A stretch of 64,000 nucleotides of DNA from Synechococcales cyanobacterium C42_A2020_086 (lineage in GTDB: Bacteria; Cyanobacteriota; Cyanobacteriia; Elainellales; Elainellaceae). Positions within the stretch are counted from its first letter, which is position 1; every line of letters starts with the position of its first letter. The notes under the pieces are model-generated. The model saw nothing but the letters and a program-made list of their open reading frames with translations. It did not search any database and was not told where the DNA came from. Of the stretch, positions 44,280 to 54,549 are shown one piece after another. The stretch is from contig JACYLU010000020.1 of the NCBI GenBank assembly GCA_015272325.1, positions 62,001 to 126,000 on the forward strand, written 5' to 3'. The position numbers and the translations under genes were made by a program.

Positions 44280-45797
44280 TTATTGTAGAGACTGATGTTG
44301 AATCCTGCTACCCAGTCCAGTCTGGCGTGAGGCAAGACGCACTCGTCCCGTTGCAGCCCACTCTTGCAAAAGCTGAATTTGGTCCTGTGCCGTTCTGGCC
44401 AGCGGAATAATTTGACTGGCTGCCTCTAGAATATCGTCTGTGGTAAAGTCGCGGTTTTGACTAAAGCCAATGTGCATGGCTTCTGTGAGCATCTGCTCAA
44501 TTTCGGCACCAGAAAAGTCGGGTGTCTCGTAGGCAAGCCGGTCGAGATCGTAGCTCTGCACGTTGTGGGGACGCAGGCGAGACAAATGCACCGCAAAAAT
44601 GGCGCGGCGTTCTTCCTGAGTCGGCAAGCCCACGAAAAAGATCTCATCAAGCCGACCGCGCCGCAGCAGCTCGGGTGGCAGTGCTTGAATATTATTGGCT
44701 GTAGCTACTACAAACACCGGTGAGGTCTTCTCGGCAAGCCAGGTAATGAATGTGCCAAAGACGCGGCTGGTTGTCCCTGAGTCGCTGCGTCCATCGAGAC
44801 CAGCAAAGGCTTTATCGATTTCGTCGATCCAGAGAACGCAGGGTGCTAGGGCCTCCGCGAGCTGAATCATTTGCCGCGTCCGCGATTCCGACTCACCTAC
44901 CAGTCCAGCAAACAACCGCCCCACATCGAGGCGCAGCAGCGGCAAGTGCCAATGGTGGGCAATTGCTTTGGCAGTCAGGGATTTGCCAGTTCCTTGAATG
45001 CCCACGAGCAGCAACCCTCGAGGATGGGGCAACCCATATTGACGAGCACGCTCCGAAAAAGCACCGCCACGCCGCAACAGCCAATCCTTGAGGTTATCTA
45101 AACCGCCGATATCTGAGATTTTTTCGGTAGCAGGGTAGAAGTCTAGAATTTGGGTCTGGCGAATGCTCTGCCGCTTCTCTTCCAAGATCAGCTCTACATC
45201 GTCGGGTTGCAGCGCTCCGTGGGTAGCAATCGCCTTAGCCAGCACGCGGCGAATCCGTTCCATAGATAGCCCCTGACAGGAGCGCACTAACTCGTCTAGG
45301 GTTTTAGGCTCTAAGGTTTGCCCAGTTGTGGATAGCAATCGCTCCAACTCTGCGCGAATCTCCGGCATCGCTGGCAGCGGAAACTCCAGCACGGTGATAA
45401 CTTCGCTGAGATCGTCAGGAATCGCAATCTGCGGCGACAAAATGACAATATTTTTCGGTTGCGATTTCAGCAGGCGAGCCAAGTTACGCAGCTTTCGCGC
45501 CACAGAGACGTCATCCAAAAAACGATGATAATCTCGCAGCACAAAGATAGCTGGGACGGTAGCCGGAATTTTCTCCACGAGTTCTAGCGCCTGCAGAGGA
45601 TTGCGTCGCCCAAATCCGGCATCGGTAGGATTGCCCTGGTAGCCATCGACAAAATCCCAAATGAAGACGCTGCGGTTGCCCTGCTGTTTGGCCGACTGGG
45701 CAATGGCAGATTCAACCCGCTCTTCCTCCCGTGTTGGGATGTAAATCAACGGATAGCGGGCACGCAGCAGTAGTTCAAATTCATCGTTGAAGCTCAT
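44280..45797 (-). CDS. AAA family ATPase, Ycf46-like
   Basis: 505 residues from an ATG at 45797; the frame is open to 45854 but then overlaps the previous gene. An N-terminal degenerate AAA-like region (about 1-230, [18 protein letters not shown]) is followed by an active AAA module: Walker [10 protein letters not shown], Walker [12 protein letters not shown], sensor VVATANN and arginine fingers near [12 protein letters not shown]. This architecture matches plastid Ycf46/cyanobacterial homologues linked to carbon-concentrating regulation. Position after DUF177 in the ribosome/insertase cluster is conserved only in part. Confidence 0.85.
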   Translation of the reverse strand: MSFNDEFELLLRARYPLIYIPTREEERVESAIAQSAKQQGNRSVFIWDFVDGYQGNPTDAGFGRRNPLQALELVEKIPATVPAIFVLRDYHRFLDDVSVARKLRNLARLLKSQPKNIVILSPQIAIPDDLSEVITVLEFPLPAMPEIRAELERLLSTTGQTLEPKTLDELVRSCQGLSMERIRRVLAKAIATHGALQPDDVELILEEKRQSIRQTQILDFYPATEKISDIGGLDNLKDWLLRRGGAFSERARQYGLPHPRGLLLVGIQGTGKSLTAKAIAHHWHLPLLRLDVGRLFAGLVGESESRTRQMIQLAEALAPCVLWIDEIDKAFAGLDGRSDSGTTSRVFGTFITWLAEKTSPVFVVATANNIQALPPELLRRGRLDEIFFVGLPTQEERRAIFAVHLSRLRPHNVQSYDLDRLAYETPDFSGAEIEQMLTEAMHIGFSQNRDFTTDDILEAASQIIPLARTAQDQIQLLQEWAATGRVRLASRQTGLGSRIQHQSLQ

Positions 45798-45844
45798 GGG
45801 CATGCAGTAGTGGAAAGGAGATCGGAAATCTGGCACTAAGCGGG

Positions 45845-46363
45845 CTAATTCCAAAACTGCCCCTTCAGGGCTTCTAGCGATGCCCAGCGGCGATCGACCT
45901 CAGCGGCGGCAGGGGTAGCTTCGCTGCCTTGTGAGTTAAACGGAATCCCTTGGCATTGAGCATCGCAAAGTTGTCGCTGCGGCAAAGCGAGACAGAATTG
46001 CTCGTAGAGCCACTCGTCTGCCAAGAAATGCCCTTCTGGATCCAGAGTTTCCACCAGATCATGCAACGCCACTTCTCGTTCGCCGCCTTCGACATCTATC
46101 TCTGCAACGGATTTTTGCAGCCAGATCAACTCAGAAGTGTCTACCAGTACACGCTGGTTGTACTGCTGCAAGCAGCGGTCGCAGGTAAGCGTAACGATCG
46201 TTTCGGCTTGAGCAACCACCTCTAAATAATTGCCGCGATGGGTCACTCGCACTTGCCCCTGCACCGGCGTCAGAGTTTCTAATCCGGGCAAATAGTCGCG
46301 AATCTGTAGCTTTTCAGTTTGCTCTGGCGCTCCGAGTAGCTGCGGAATGTAGATGGCTTCCAT
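45845..46363 (-). CDS. YceD/DUF177 family protein (23S rRNA accumulation)
   Basis: 172 residues with the paired cysteine motifs of DUF177: TCDRCLQQY near residue 80 and LCDAQCQGIPF near 135-145, likely metal-binding. Acidic strand LDPEGHFLADEWLYEQF is typical. The family is needed for 23S rRNA accumulation and often sits next to rpmF; here it sits between jag and the AAA ATPase gene, 55 bases after jag. Confidence 0.88.
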   Translation of the reverse strand: MEAIYIPQLLGAPEQTEKLQIRDYLPGLETLTPVQGQVRVTHRGNYLEVVAQAETIVTLTCDRCLQQYNQRVLVDTSELIWLQKSVAEIDVEGGEREVALHDLVETLDPEGHFLADEWLYEQFCLALPQRQLCDAQCQGIPFNSQGSEATPAAAEVDRRWASLEALKGQFWN

Positions 46364-46418
46364 GGGTGAGCGCTCCCTCTCAACTTAATCACGCTGGTTT
46401 AGGTTAGCTGATGCTAAA

Positions 46419-46925
46419 TCATTCTGGATCAAATTCATTTTGGATCAATCGGACCACCAAGCGGCGATCCGGTTCGCGACCGCGGCTGTAGGTCTCTACA
46501 TCGCTGAATGTCTTGAGGTAGGTATGCACCTGTCGTCGTTCGGCGGCTGAAAGCGATGTCATTTCGTATTCTGCTCCGGTTTGCCGCACCTGCTGCACGG
46601 CGGCCTCAGCCAAAGCTTGCAGCTCTTGCTGGCGACGAACCCGATAGCCCGCCAGCTCGATGGTGTAAGCTGTTTGCTGTTCTTCGGTTTGCCCGATGTT
46701 GAGAATGGTATTGGCCAGATACTGCATCGCATCCAGACCCGAACCATCCGGGCCAGTCAGCGCCTGGATTTGGTCTGGTGTCAGTGCGGCACTGTCAATC
46801 GTCAACCAATAGCTGCCCTCGGCCGCTGTTCGTTCGGCATCGACCTGCACCTGGGCTGGTAGACCCGCCAGCCGTAACAGCTCTTCTAGCCATTGTTGTC
46901 CGTGCTGCACTTTCTGCTCATCCAT
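46419..46925 (-). CDS. jag: Jag/KhpB-like RNA-binding protein with R3H domain
   Basis: 168 residues: a KH-like domain (about 10-90, with GPDGSGLDAMQYLANTILNI) and a C-terminal R3H domain (LSAAERRQVHTYLKTF, RRQVH being the R-x3-H core; RGREPDRRLVVRLI). The N-terminal Jag_N domain of Firmicutes is missing, as in other cyanobacteria. It starts 9 bases after the yidC stop, a conserved pairing that suggests co-regulation with membrane insertion. Confidence 0.9.
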   Translation of the reverse strand: MDEQKVQHGQQWLEELLRLAGLPAQVQVDAERTAAEGSYWLTIDSAALTPDQIQALTGPDGSGLDAMQYLANTILNIGQTEEQQTAYTIELAGYRVRRQQELQALAEAAVQQVRQTGAEYEMTSLSAAERRQVHTYLKTFSDVETYSRGREPDRRLVVRLIQNEFDPE

Positions 46926-46934
46926 GGCATTGAC

Positions 46935-48218
46935 TTAGCCTTTCTTTTTGGCGCGACCCATGTCCTTTTTAGCCGCAGTTGGTTTGGAAGCAGTTGACTT
47001 AGTTGACTTGGACGCAGCGGGTTTCGGATTTGCTTTGGGCGCAGTCTCCGCTTTAGCAGCCGGCTTTGAAGATTTTGGCTCCGTTGCCGCTTCTTCTTTC
47101 TTCGCCTTCACCGGTTCAAACGGGAGGGCTTCCCGTCCCTCTAACTTCTTCTCCTCCGCATCGACAATCTTTTGCAGATTCTCAGGGAGCGGCTCTCGGG
47201 AGAGAATATAGGATTGAGCCGTTTGGAAGACATTGGCAATCACCATATACATCAGCACCCCAGCCGGCAGAGGGAAAAAGAGAAACATCCCCGAAAACAG
47301 AATTGGTGTCAACCGATTTACCGTTGCCTGCTGCGGATTAGTATTCGGTCCTTGACCAGAAATGAGCTGGTTGACGTATAGGCTGACGCCAAAGAACAGC
47401 ACCATACCCAAGATATCCCAGTTGATGCTGCCATCGGGTCCGAAGGCTCCTACCCGCCCTAGAGCCTTGATAAACAGAAATCCCTTGTCTGCCGCGAGTC
47501 CAGGCACCGTTCCCTGCAACGCAACCTCACCAGGACTGAGTGCCTCCAGAGTGCCGTCTTCATCGAAGCGAGCGAACTCCTCTCCCTTCGTAATTTTCCA
47601 TGAAGGCACAATCGTAGTTTCAGGGTATTCTGCCAGCAGCTCGTTTAGGGGTGTGCCGCTCGTGGTCTGAAAGAGCAGATTGGTTTTCTCACCGACAACC
47701 AGCTTGTTACCGCCCGGAATCACGGCTGCCACAGGGGCATGAACGCCGTCAGCCACATAGATATTTTGCGGTTTAGTGACAAACGCCTGAGGCTGTACCT
47801 GCTCGATCTGCTCTCGCGGCAGGATCTGCACATTGACTGTGTAGTTAACGTCTGAGAAGGGTGATCCCCGCAGCGTTGCAAACAGCGCGAAGAGAATCGG
47901 CATTTGCAGCAGCACCGGGAAGCAGCCGGCCAAGGGGTTACCAAACTCCTTGTAGACCTGACTCATTTCCTCCTGCTGCTTGGCTGGATCATCTTTGTAT
48001 CGCTCCTGAATTTCTTTGACGCGCTTCTGCATCGCAGGCTGCGCCACTTTCATTCGGCGCATACTCCGGATGGAACCAGCGCTAAGTGGATAGAGTGCGA
48101 AGCGAATGACTAGAGTTAAAGCCACGATAGCGAGGCCATAGCTAGGCACGATCCCGTAGAAAAAATCGAGGATCGGCAACATCACATTGTTCGAGAGAAA
48201 TCCGACGCCAAAATCCAT
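46935..48218 (-). CDS. yidC: Membrane protein insertase YidC/Oxa1
   Basis: 427 residues. Insertase core with helices around [20 protein letters not shown], the cytoplasmic hairpin [20 protein letters not shown], the helix [20 protein letters not shown] and C-terminal pair ([35 protein letters not shown]). A large lumenal or periplasmic loop (about 125-265) and a long Lys/Ala-rich tail (about 370-427) are features of cyanobacterial YidC; the tail probably binds ribosomes. It inserts thylakoid and plasma-membrane proteins. No signal peptide. Confidence 0.95.
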   Translation of the reverse strand: MDFGVGFLSNNVMLPILDFFYGIVPSYGLAIVALTLVIRFALYPLSAGSIRSMRRMKVAQPAMQKRVKEIQERYKDDPAKQQEEMSQVYKEFGNPLAGCFPVLLQMPILFALFATLRGSPFSDVNYTVNVQILPREQIEQVQPQAFVTKPQNIYVADGVHAPVAAVIPGGNKLVVGEKTNLLFQTTSGTPLNELLAEYPETTIVPSWKITKGEEFARFDEDGTLEALSPGEVALQGTVPGLAADKGFLFIKALGRVGAFGPDGSINWDILGMVLFFGVSLYVNQLISGQGPNTNPQQATVNRLTPILFSGMFLFFPLPAGVLMYMVIANVFQTAQSYILSREPLPENLQKIVDAEEKKLEGREALPFEPVKAKKEEAATEPKSSKPAAKAETAPKANPKPAASKSTKSTASKPTAAKKDMGRAKKKG

Positions 48219-48281
48219 GCGCTGTGTTTACCTGCGTACTCTGAAGGGTCTAAAGCGTAATTGACCGTAATTGACAACGAG

Positions 48282-48677
48282 CTATACCGTTCCTAGCGCC
48301 CCACTCGCCTTCTGGGCGCGAGCAGACAACCGCTGGTTGATGTACTCATACACCTCACGAAAGCGGGGAACCGCTCTTAGTTCGAGACGGCTGCCATCCT
48401 TCAACGTCAGCACCATATCGCCCCATGTCCCCAGCCCGCGGGGAACCGTTACTACTTTAACAATTTCGGAATAAATGACGTCGGAGCGATCGCGCCCCAT
48501 CCAGCCCCCTGTTACTGAAATCCGACGATCGGTAATGCGATAGCGTAGCCAGAGTGCCCGCACAATTGCTCCCACCGTCAACGGCAGGCAAATCACCGTT
48601 AGCCCCAATAGTAAATTAATGATGAGATCGCCCACATGGGGACCGCCATCATAGTAGACTTCCTCTTTAATACCCAT
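48282..48677 (-). CDS. PH-domain membrane protein
   Basis: 131 residues: one or two membrane helices near residues 15-45 (IINLLLGLTVICLPLTVGAIV) then a bacterial PH domain (RISVTGGWMGRDRSDVIYSE, GDMVLTLKDGSRLELRAVP). Its start overlaps the end of rnpA by 11 bases, so translation is coupled. It lies between rnpA and yidC in cyanobacteria, where other bacteria have the yidD gene. Function unknown. Confidence 0.85.
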   Translation of the reverse strand: MGIKEEVYYDGGPHVGDLIINLLLGLTVICLPLTVGAIVRALWLRYRITDRRISVTGGWMGRDRSDVIYSEIVKVVTVPRGLGTWGDMVLTLKDGSRLELRAVPRFREVYEYINQRLSARAQKASGALGTV

Positions 48678-49050
48678 TGATAACCTCAGCGTTTATCAAT
48701 AACTGCTTTAATTCTTGCAGAAATTGTTCATAACCGCACTGCGCTGCCCCCGGCTTGACCACAACTATCAGCCGCCATCCCGGTGCCATATAGGGCAAGA
48801 GCTGTCGCAAAATTGCCCGCAACTGCCGCTTAATGCGATTGCGGACTACAGCTTGTTTGCTGACCCTTTGGCTGATCGAAATTCCAATCTGAGTGGGCTT
48901 CAGGAGAGTGCCCCCGGCTTGGGCATCTGAAGCAGCGGCGAGCCGCATTCCTCTGAGAGTCAAGTGCGGACTCGATCGTCGCCAGCCCTGTTGATAGACC
49001 GCATTAAATTCTTGCCGACGCTTTAGCCGATGCTCCTTAGGTAAAGCCAC
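48667..49050 (-). CDS. rnpA: Ribonuclease P protein component
   Basis: 127-residue basic protein that supports tRNA 5'-end processing by RNase P RNA. LPKEHRLKRRQEFNAVYQQGWRR at the start and ISISQRVSKQAVVRNRIKRQLRAILRQ (RNR motif) are diagnostic. It follows rpmH by 158 bases. Ends inside the PH gene. Confidence 0.95.
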   Translation of the reverse strand: MALPKEHRLKRRQEFNAVYQQGWRRSSPHLTLRGMRLAAASDAQAGGTLLKPTQIGISISQRVSKQAVVRNRIKRQLRAILRQLLPYMAPGWRLIVVVKPGAAQCGYEQFLQELKQLLINAEVINGY

Positions 49051-49208
49051 AATTTGCTAACTGGTGCGATCCGGCTTCGGTTCTCCAGCTGAGTAGACAT
49101 GCCGTTCCCATAGCCCCGCTAAAAGCATAGACAAGCAAGACAGAAGCAAGGGGTATTGCCGACGGCTTTCCGCAGATCGAGCTGACTGAACCAACCGAAT
49201 TGACTGAT

Positions 49209-49349
49209 TTATTGAACCGCTAGCCTAGCCCGCCCTTTATTGCGCCGAGCTTTAATCACGCGCTGACCCGTCTTGGTTCGCATCCGAGCGCGAAAGCCCG
49301 AAGTTCTTCTGCGCTTGCGTCGAGTTCCTTCTAAGGTTCGCTTGGTCAT
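49209..49349 (-). CDS. rpmH: 50S ribosomal protein L34
   Basis: 46 residues: [20 protein letters not shown] and a closing [15 protein letters not shown] are the L34 signature. The ATG at 49349 has GGAGG upstream; the open frame further upstream is not used. First gene of the leftward rpmH-rnpA cluster. Confidence 0.97.
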   Translation of the reverse strand: MTKRTLEGTRRKRRRTSGFRARMRTKTGQRVIKARRNKGRARLAVQ

Positions 49350-49575
49350 CTCTGCCGCCTCCGACATCTGCAAAAAGTCACAGCTTATCATCATAGCATT
49401 CTGATTTCGGCAGATTAAACCTAGACGGCTGCTCAGCAACTCAATACAGTCTGTACAGTCTGTGTCAGCCCTACCGTGTGAACCCTGTCGAGTGGCTTTG
49501 GTGCGCGCTAGGCTTCCGTTGGTCTATCTTGATGCTGTGCTCTGCGGTTCTGCGGCCATGGCCGTTACCGTCTCG

Positions 49576-50115
49576 TTACCGTCTGCCAATGCTGAGGATC
49601 CAGGTGCCCACATAGCGCATCATGGGCAGGTCGCCCGGCGAGCGCACCAGCGCATTGAAATAATGGGTGCCAATGCGATTGGGGTTGCGCACATCCGAGA
49701 GCACGATTTCAACTCGGGTATCGGCTGGAACAGCCTCCTGGGGATAAATTTCAATAACGCGGTTCTCCCGATCCCAGCTCACCTCATCGAGCGGCACCTC
49801 ATCGCCATTGACTTTCACCCGCACTGAATTGGGATTGAAGGTGCCCCGGAAGTTTTCCGGATAGGTAATGGAAAATTGCTCGACAGCAAAGGTCATCTTT
49901 CTAGCGGGAATGCGCAGACGGTAGCGGTCGCGGACCCCGGGAACCCCATCGAAATCCATGCGCCAGTTCAGCTGATTCTCGCGATCGATGCCGCTGAAGA
50001 TGGTTAATCCTGGCAATCCCTGAGCAAAGGATGCCGTCGCCCAGCCCGTGAGCAACCATCCAGATATCGCCATAGCGGAGAGAAGTCGAAGCGGAAAAGC
50101 GGTTTGACGTGCCAT
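49576..50115 (-). CDS. Secreted DUF2808 domain protein
   Basis: 179 residues. Signal peptide to ASFAQG (about residue 32). The mature domain is DUF2808, a cyanobacteria-restricted beta-rich fold: YRLRIPARKMTFAVEQFSIT, YPENFRGTFNPNSVRV, VEIVLSDVRNPNRIGTHYF. Function unknown. Not part of the rpmH cluster in transcription, though on the same strand. Confidence 0.88.
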   Translation of the reverse strand: MARQTAFPLRLLSAMAISGWLLTGWATASFAQGLPGLTIFSGIDRENQLNWRMDFDGVPGVRDRYRLRIPARKMTFAVEQFSITYPENFRGTFNPNSVRVKVNGDEVPLDEVSWDRENRVIEIYPQEAVPADTRVEIVLSDVRNPNRIGTHYFNALVRSPGDLPMMRYVGTWILSIGRR

Positions 50116-51320
50116 AACCTATGTAGTCTTATCAGACGAAAGTTTGCGTTTTTTTACAGTTAATGACTTTACCAAACTTAGCGAGCAGTCATCTCTGCAG
50201 ACGTGACAGTCGTTGGAGTGGTGTGCGGGGACGTGAAGTATTCGACCAGACCTTGCGTTAAAAAGTGCCCAGACAACCTGGATTTTTGGGATGGAGGTTC
50301 TTTCACAATAACGAAATCTTGGTAACTCGTGCTGCTCAAGAGCAGAAAAGCCAGAGTGGCAGGGAAAGAGAGGGATAGAAATGGCAGACCTGTGCCTCGG
50401 ACGGCTTCCCACTTCCGCTGGGTCATACTTTTACTGTGCTATCAAGGCAGTTCACCTGATTTAGATTTTATTTACATTTATTGGTGTTTGTTGGCTCCAT
50501 AGCTAGTTGAGAAGATAAAACTTAATGAATTTCTTCAGGAGCCGCTCAAGTACAGACTGCATCTAAATTAGCCAACTCAGGCGATAGCTTCAGGTGATAG
50601 AACTGAATCAACTTCATCATCTTAAAAAGAGTTTATAGAATTAAATACATCTCAACAGGATTGAGGCGGTTTGCATTCATTCCAGATTAGGGCATGTAGC
50701 CGTCGCCAAGTTGTTAGATTATTACTAAGGCAAGTACTAAGACAAGTTAAAGATCTGGAATTTGCCTGGCAAAACCCACTAGGATGCAGGTTAATTCCTA
50801 ATAGGGAACCTTGTTCTCTTTTTGAGTTGAGATCATTGAGCTGGCTCGAATTGCTGCAATTTGCTCCCTCCAGTCCCCTAAACCTAGGCTAGGTGCTATC
50901 TAGCGGTACTATTCGATCTATTGTTAATTGCATTCGTCAACTGCATTTGCGATGTCTTAATTTTAGGATGAGAATCAGGGCACGGCAGACAGAGTGGAAC
51001 TCGTCTCAAGTCATCTTGAAAGCGTTCATTGTTCATAGAATTCATCTGCTTTTCAAGGATTTTGCCGATTGGGTTATCGAATGTTCAGATTCAGGCTTCC
51101 ACCTGAGTCAACCGAAAGTGCCCTCGGCGAAGATATTCACCTAGCTTGTATTGAATTCATGCCAACCCCGGTATGCCCCTCTGCATTGAATGGTATGAGT
51201 TACTTGTTTGATTGCTTACCTGATGGATGGAATGTCGATCCGTTCAGGCCGGTGAAGAATGGGTGCAATCAATACAATGCAATTCAATGAGATTTTGTTT
51301 GAGTAAAATTAGGAGATTCC
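50116..51320. other. 1.2-kb spacer between DUF2808 gene and pntA
   Basis: No accepted gene. Several overlapping open frames (for example 50178-50426 minus) lack family features or ribosome sites. AT-rich. The pntA promoter should lie within the last 150 bases. No strong dyads seen. Confidence 0.5.
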
Positions 51321-52946
51321 ATGACCATTGCGGCTGAGCATGATACCCAGGACACCACCAATCCAGCTAACTCAATCCCGCCGCCGCTGAATCTGTGCGT
51401 GGGCGTTCCCAAGGAAATTTATCCGGGTGAATGCCGCGTAGCGGTGACTCCAGATACAGCTAAAACCCTTCAAAAACTGGGCTTTCATGTTCTGGTGGAG
51501 TCGGGAGCGGGAGCCGCCGCCAATTTTTCGGACGAGGCCTATCGCGCTGCGGGCTGCGAGATCATTGCCGATCCTGCCATGCTTTGGCAGCGAGCGTCGG
51601 TATTACTGAAAGTGCGCTCACCCGGATTTCACCCCCAGCTGAACTGCCATGAAGCCGAGTGGCTGTCGGATGGCAAGACTCTAATCAGCTTTATTTATCC
51701 GGCTCAGAACCCGGAGCTGTTAGAAAGACTGGCGGCTGGCAAAGCTACAGTTCTAGCGATGGATGCGGTGCCCCGCATTAGCCGCGCTCAGAAAATGGAT
51801 GCCCTCAGTTCGATGGCGAATATTGCTGGCTATCGGGCCGTGATTGAGGCGGCGCATCAGTTTGGGCGCTTCTTTACTGGGCAGATTACGGCCGCTGGAA
51901 AAGTGCCGCCTGCGAAAGTGCTCGTGATTGGAGCCGGGGTTGCCGGATTAGCCGCTATCGGTACGGCTCGGGGATTGGGGGCAATTGTGCGGGCTTTTGA
52001 TACCCGCCTCGTGGTGAAGGAACAGGTCGAGAGTTTGGGTGCAGAATTTCTGGAGCTGGACTTTGCTGAAGATGGCTCGGGAGAAGGCGGCTATGCCAAG
52101 GTGATGAGCGAAGAGTTTATTCGCGCCGAGATGGAGCTGTTTGCTCAGCAGGCCAAAGAGGTTGACATTATTATCACCACCGCCCTGATTCCTGGCAAAA
52201 AGGCACCAGTGCTGATCACTGAAGAGATGGTCAGCAGCATGAAGGATGGCTCGGTGATTGTGGACATGGCAGCCGAGCAAGGCGGCAACTGTGAGGTCAC
52301 TCGTCCTGGCGAAATCTACTGCTACAAAGGCGTGACGATTATTGGACTTACCGATCTGCCGAGCCGCATGGCAGCGCAGTCGAGCCAGCTCTATAGCAGC
52401 AACCTCTGTCACCTGCTCAGCGACATGGGAGGTGCTCAGAACTTCCATGTGGACCTAGAGGATGAGGTGGTACGAGGAGCCTTGGTGCTGCATCACGGTC
52501 AAATGACCTATCCGCCGCCCCAACCGGCTGCCCCAGCCGCACCCAAATCACCTGCGCCGGAACCCGCCCCCGCTTCAGAACCAACTCCCGCCAGTCAACC
52601 CCAGCGTTCAGCCAAACCCCTGCTCTGGCCGATGCTGTTGGGTGCGATGTTGATCGGCATTGGCATCAGCGCTCCGGCGTCGTTCTTGTCTCACTTCACG
52701 GTGTTTGTGCTGGCCTGCTTCGTAGGCTGGCAGGTGATTTGGAACGTCAAACCGGCTCTGCACACGCCGCTCATGAGCGTCACCAATGCGATCAGCGGCA
52801 TCATCATCATCGGCGGTATGCTGCAAATTTCCGGCACCCTCTCAACAACGACCCTCCTCGGGGCGATTGCCATCCTAATCGGCACGATCAACATCGCCGG
52901 CGGCTTTCTCGTCACGCAACGGATGCTGAATATGTTTCAGAAGTAG
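51321..52946 (+). CDS. pntA: Proton-translocating NAD(P) transhydrogenase, alpha subunit
   Basis: 541 residues. Domain dI (about 20-390) binds NAD(H): [37 protein letters not shown], and the [12 protein letters not shown] loop. A Pro/Ala linker (about 405-430) leads to the membrane domain with four helices. It is the long alpha form, with the dI and dII segments fused, as in E. coli. It converts NADH and NADP to NAD and NADPH using the proton gradient. ATG at 51321 has AGGAG six bases upstream. pntB follows. Confidence 0.96.
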   Translation: MTIAAEHDTQDTTNPANSIPPPLNLCVGVPKEIYPGECRVAVTPDTAKTLQKLGFHVLVESGAGAAANFSDEAYRAAGCEIIADPAMLWQRASVLLKVRSPGFHPQLNCHEAEWLSDGKTLISFIYPAQNPELLERLAAGKATVLAMDAVPRISRAQKMDALSSMANIAGYRAVIEAAHQFGRFFTGQITAAGKVPPAKVLVIGAGVAGLAAIGTARGLGAIVRAFDTRLVVKEQVESLGAEFLELDFAEDGSGEGGYAKVMSEEFIRAEMELFAQQAKEVDIIITTALIPGKKAPVLITEEMVSSMKDGSVIVDMAAEQGGNCEVTRPGEIYCYKGVTIIGLTDLPSRMAAQSSQLYSSNLCHLLSDMGGAQNFHVDLEDEVVRGALVLHHGQMTYPPPQPAAPAAPKSPAPEPAPASEPTPASQPQRSAKPLLWPMLLGAMLIGIGISAPASFLSHFTVFVLACFVGWQVIWNVKPALHTPLMSVTNAISGIIIIGGMLQISGTLSTTTLLGAIAILIGTINIAGGFLVTQRMLNMFQK

Positions 52947-53012
52947 CTTCAGAAGTAGCCCTTGCTTGGCTGCTGAATCACCGCTCATTGACCCCTCTTG
53001 AGTAATCCTTAT

Positions 53013-54452
53013 ATGACTCACAATCTTTTAACGGTCGCCTATATTGCGGCAAGTGCTCTATTTATCCTGAGCTTGGGCGGACTGTCCGATCAAGAAACCG
53101 CCCGACGCGGCAATCTCTACGGTATTTTGGGCATGGTGCTGGCAGTGGGCGCAACGGCCTTTAGCAGTGTGTCGGGTACGGGCTATGGCGTGCTGCTGGC
53201 GGTGGGCATCCCTGGCGTTGTCATTGGTGCCCTAGTGGCCTCCCGCGTCGCTATGACCTCTATGCCCGAGCTGGTCGCCATGCTGCACAGCTTTGTAGGA
53301 GCGGCCGCCGTCTTGGTTGGCATCGCGAACTACCTACAACCGGAACCGTCGCTGGTAGGGGTAGAAGCCACAATCCATCAGCTAGAAATTTTTATCGGCG
53401 TGTTTATTGGCGCAGTCACCTTTACCGGGTCAATTATTGCCTTTGGCAAGCTGCGTACCCTGATTGGCAGCAAACCGCTGCTGCTGCCCGCTCGCCACTT
53501 TCTAAATATCGCAATGCTCGTCGCTTCAGTGGGGTTGGGGGTCTGGTTCATGGGTCTTGACAGCCCTGCTGGCTTGCTGCCGCTGCTGATGATGGCGGCC
53601 ATTGCCGGGCTACTGGGCATTCATCTTGTGATGGCCATTGGCGGAGCTGACATGCCGGTGGTGATTTCTATGCTCAACAGCTACTCGGGTTGGGCCGCCG
53701 CCGCCGCGGGCTTTATGCTCTCGAACGATCTGCTGATCATCACCGGAGCGCTGGTCGGCAGCAGTGGGGCCATCCTCAGCTACATCATGTGCCGGGCAAT
53801 GAATCGCTCGTTTATGAGCGTCATTCTGGGCGGCTTCGGTGCTGGTTCGGGAGCGGCGGCTCCCGCGAGCAGCTCAACGTCGGGAGAAGCGGTTGCCACG
53901 ACCGTAGATGAAGTTGCCGATCTCCTTATGACCGCTAAGAACGTGATTATTACGCCGGGCTACGGCATGGCGGTGGCGCAGGCACAGCACTCGGTGTCTG
54001 AGATCACGAAAGTGCTGCGGAAGCGAGGGGTTGAGGTGCGGTTTGGCATTCATCCAGTGGCGGGTCGTTTGCCCGGTCACATGAACGTGCTGCTGGCAGA
54101 AGCAAACGTGCCCTACGACATCGTTCTAGAAATGGACGAGATCAACGAAGACTTTCCCAAGACCGACGTGGTGCTGGTAATTGGTGCCAACGATACCGTT
54201 AACCCCAGCGCTGTCGAAGATCCGGGTAGCCCGATTGCCGGAATGCCGGTGTTGGAGGTCTGGAATGCTCGAACCGTCGTGGTGATGAAGCGTAGCATGG
54301 CCAGCGGTTATGCCGGCGTCGAAAATCCTCTGTTCTATCGTGACAATACCCGCATGTTATTTGGCGATGCCAAGAAAAATGTAGATGCCATCTTGACGTG
54401 CCTCACCGCTGCAGAAAGCACTCGCAAGCCGTTGGCGACCGTCTCATCCTGA
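53013..54452 (+). CDS. pntB: Proton-translocating NAD(P) transhydrogenase, beta subunit
   Basis: 479 residues from ATG 53013 (a TTG 15 bases upstream is possible). The N-terminal two-thirds holds about nine membrane helices; the C-terminal domain dIII (about 300-470) binds NADP(H): [44 protein letters not shown] and [14 protein letters not shown]. It completes the enzyme with pntA, 66 bases upstream. Confidence 0.97.
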   Translation: MTHNLLTVAYIAASALFILSLGGLSDQETARRGNLYGILGMVLAVGATAFSSVSGTGYGVLLAVGIPGVVIGALVASRVAMTSMPELVAMLHSFVGAAAVLVGIANYLQPEPSLVGVEATIHQLEIFIGVFIGAVTFTGSIIAFGKLRTLIGSKPLLLPARHFLNIAMLVASVGLGVWFMGLDSPAGLLPLLMMAAIAGLLGIHLVMAIGGADMPVVISMLNSYSGWAAAAAGFMLSNDLLIITGALVGSSGAILSYIMCRAMNRSFMSVILGGFGAGSGAAAPASSSTSGEAVATTVDEVADLLMTAKNVIITPGYGMAVAQAQHSVSEITKVLRKRGVEVRFGIHPVAGRLPGHMNVLLAEANVPYDIVLEMDEINEDFPKTDVVLVIGANDTVNPSAVEDPGSPIAGMPVLEVWNARTVVVMKRSMASGYAGVENPLFYRDNTRMLFGDAKKNVDAILTCLTAAESTRKPLATVSS

Positions 54453-54549
54453 AACCCTCACCCTCTTGACCCTCGCCAGTGGTATAGTGCTGTTCGGGCT
54501 GGGCAATTGGGTCTGGCTTGTGTTGGATGCTCTACCGCTGGCGATTGGT

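Noticed and set aside
50178-50426. 82-codon minus-strand frame with a hydrophobic stretch
   Set aside because: No ribosome site and overlaps another random frame; a small membrane protein cannot be fully excluded.
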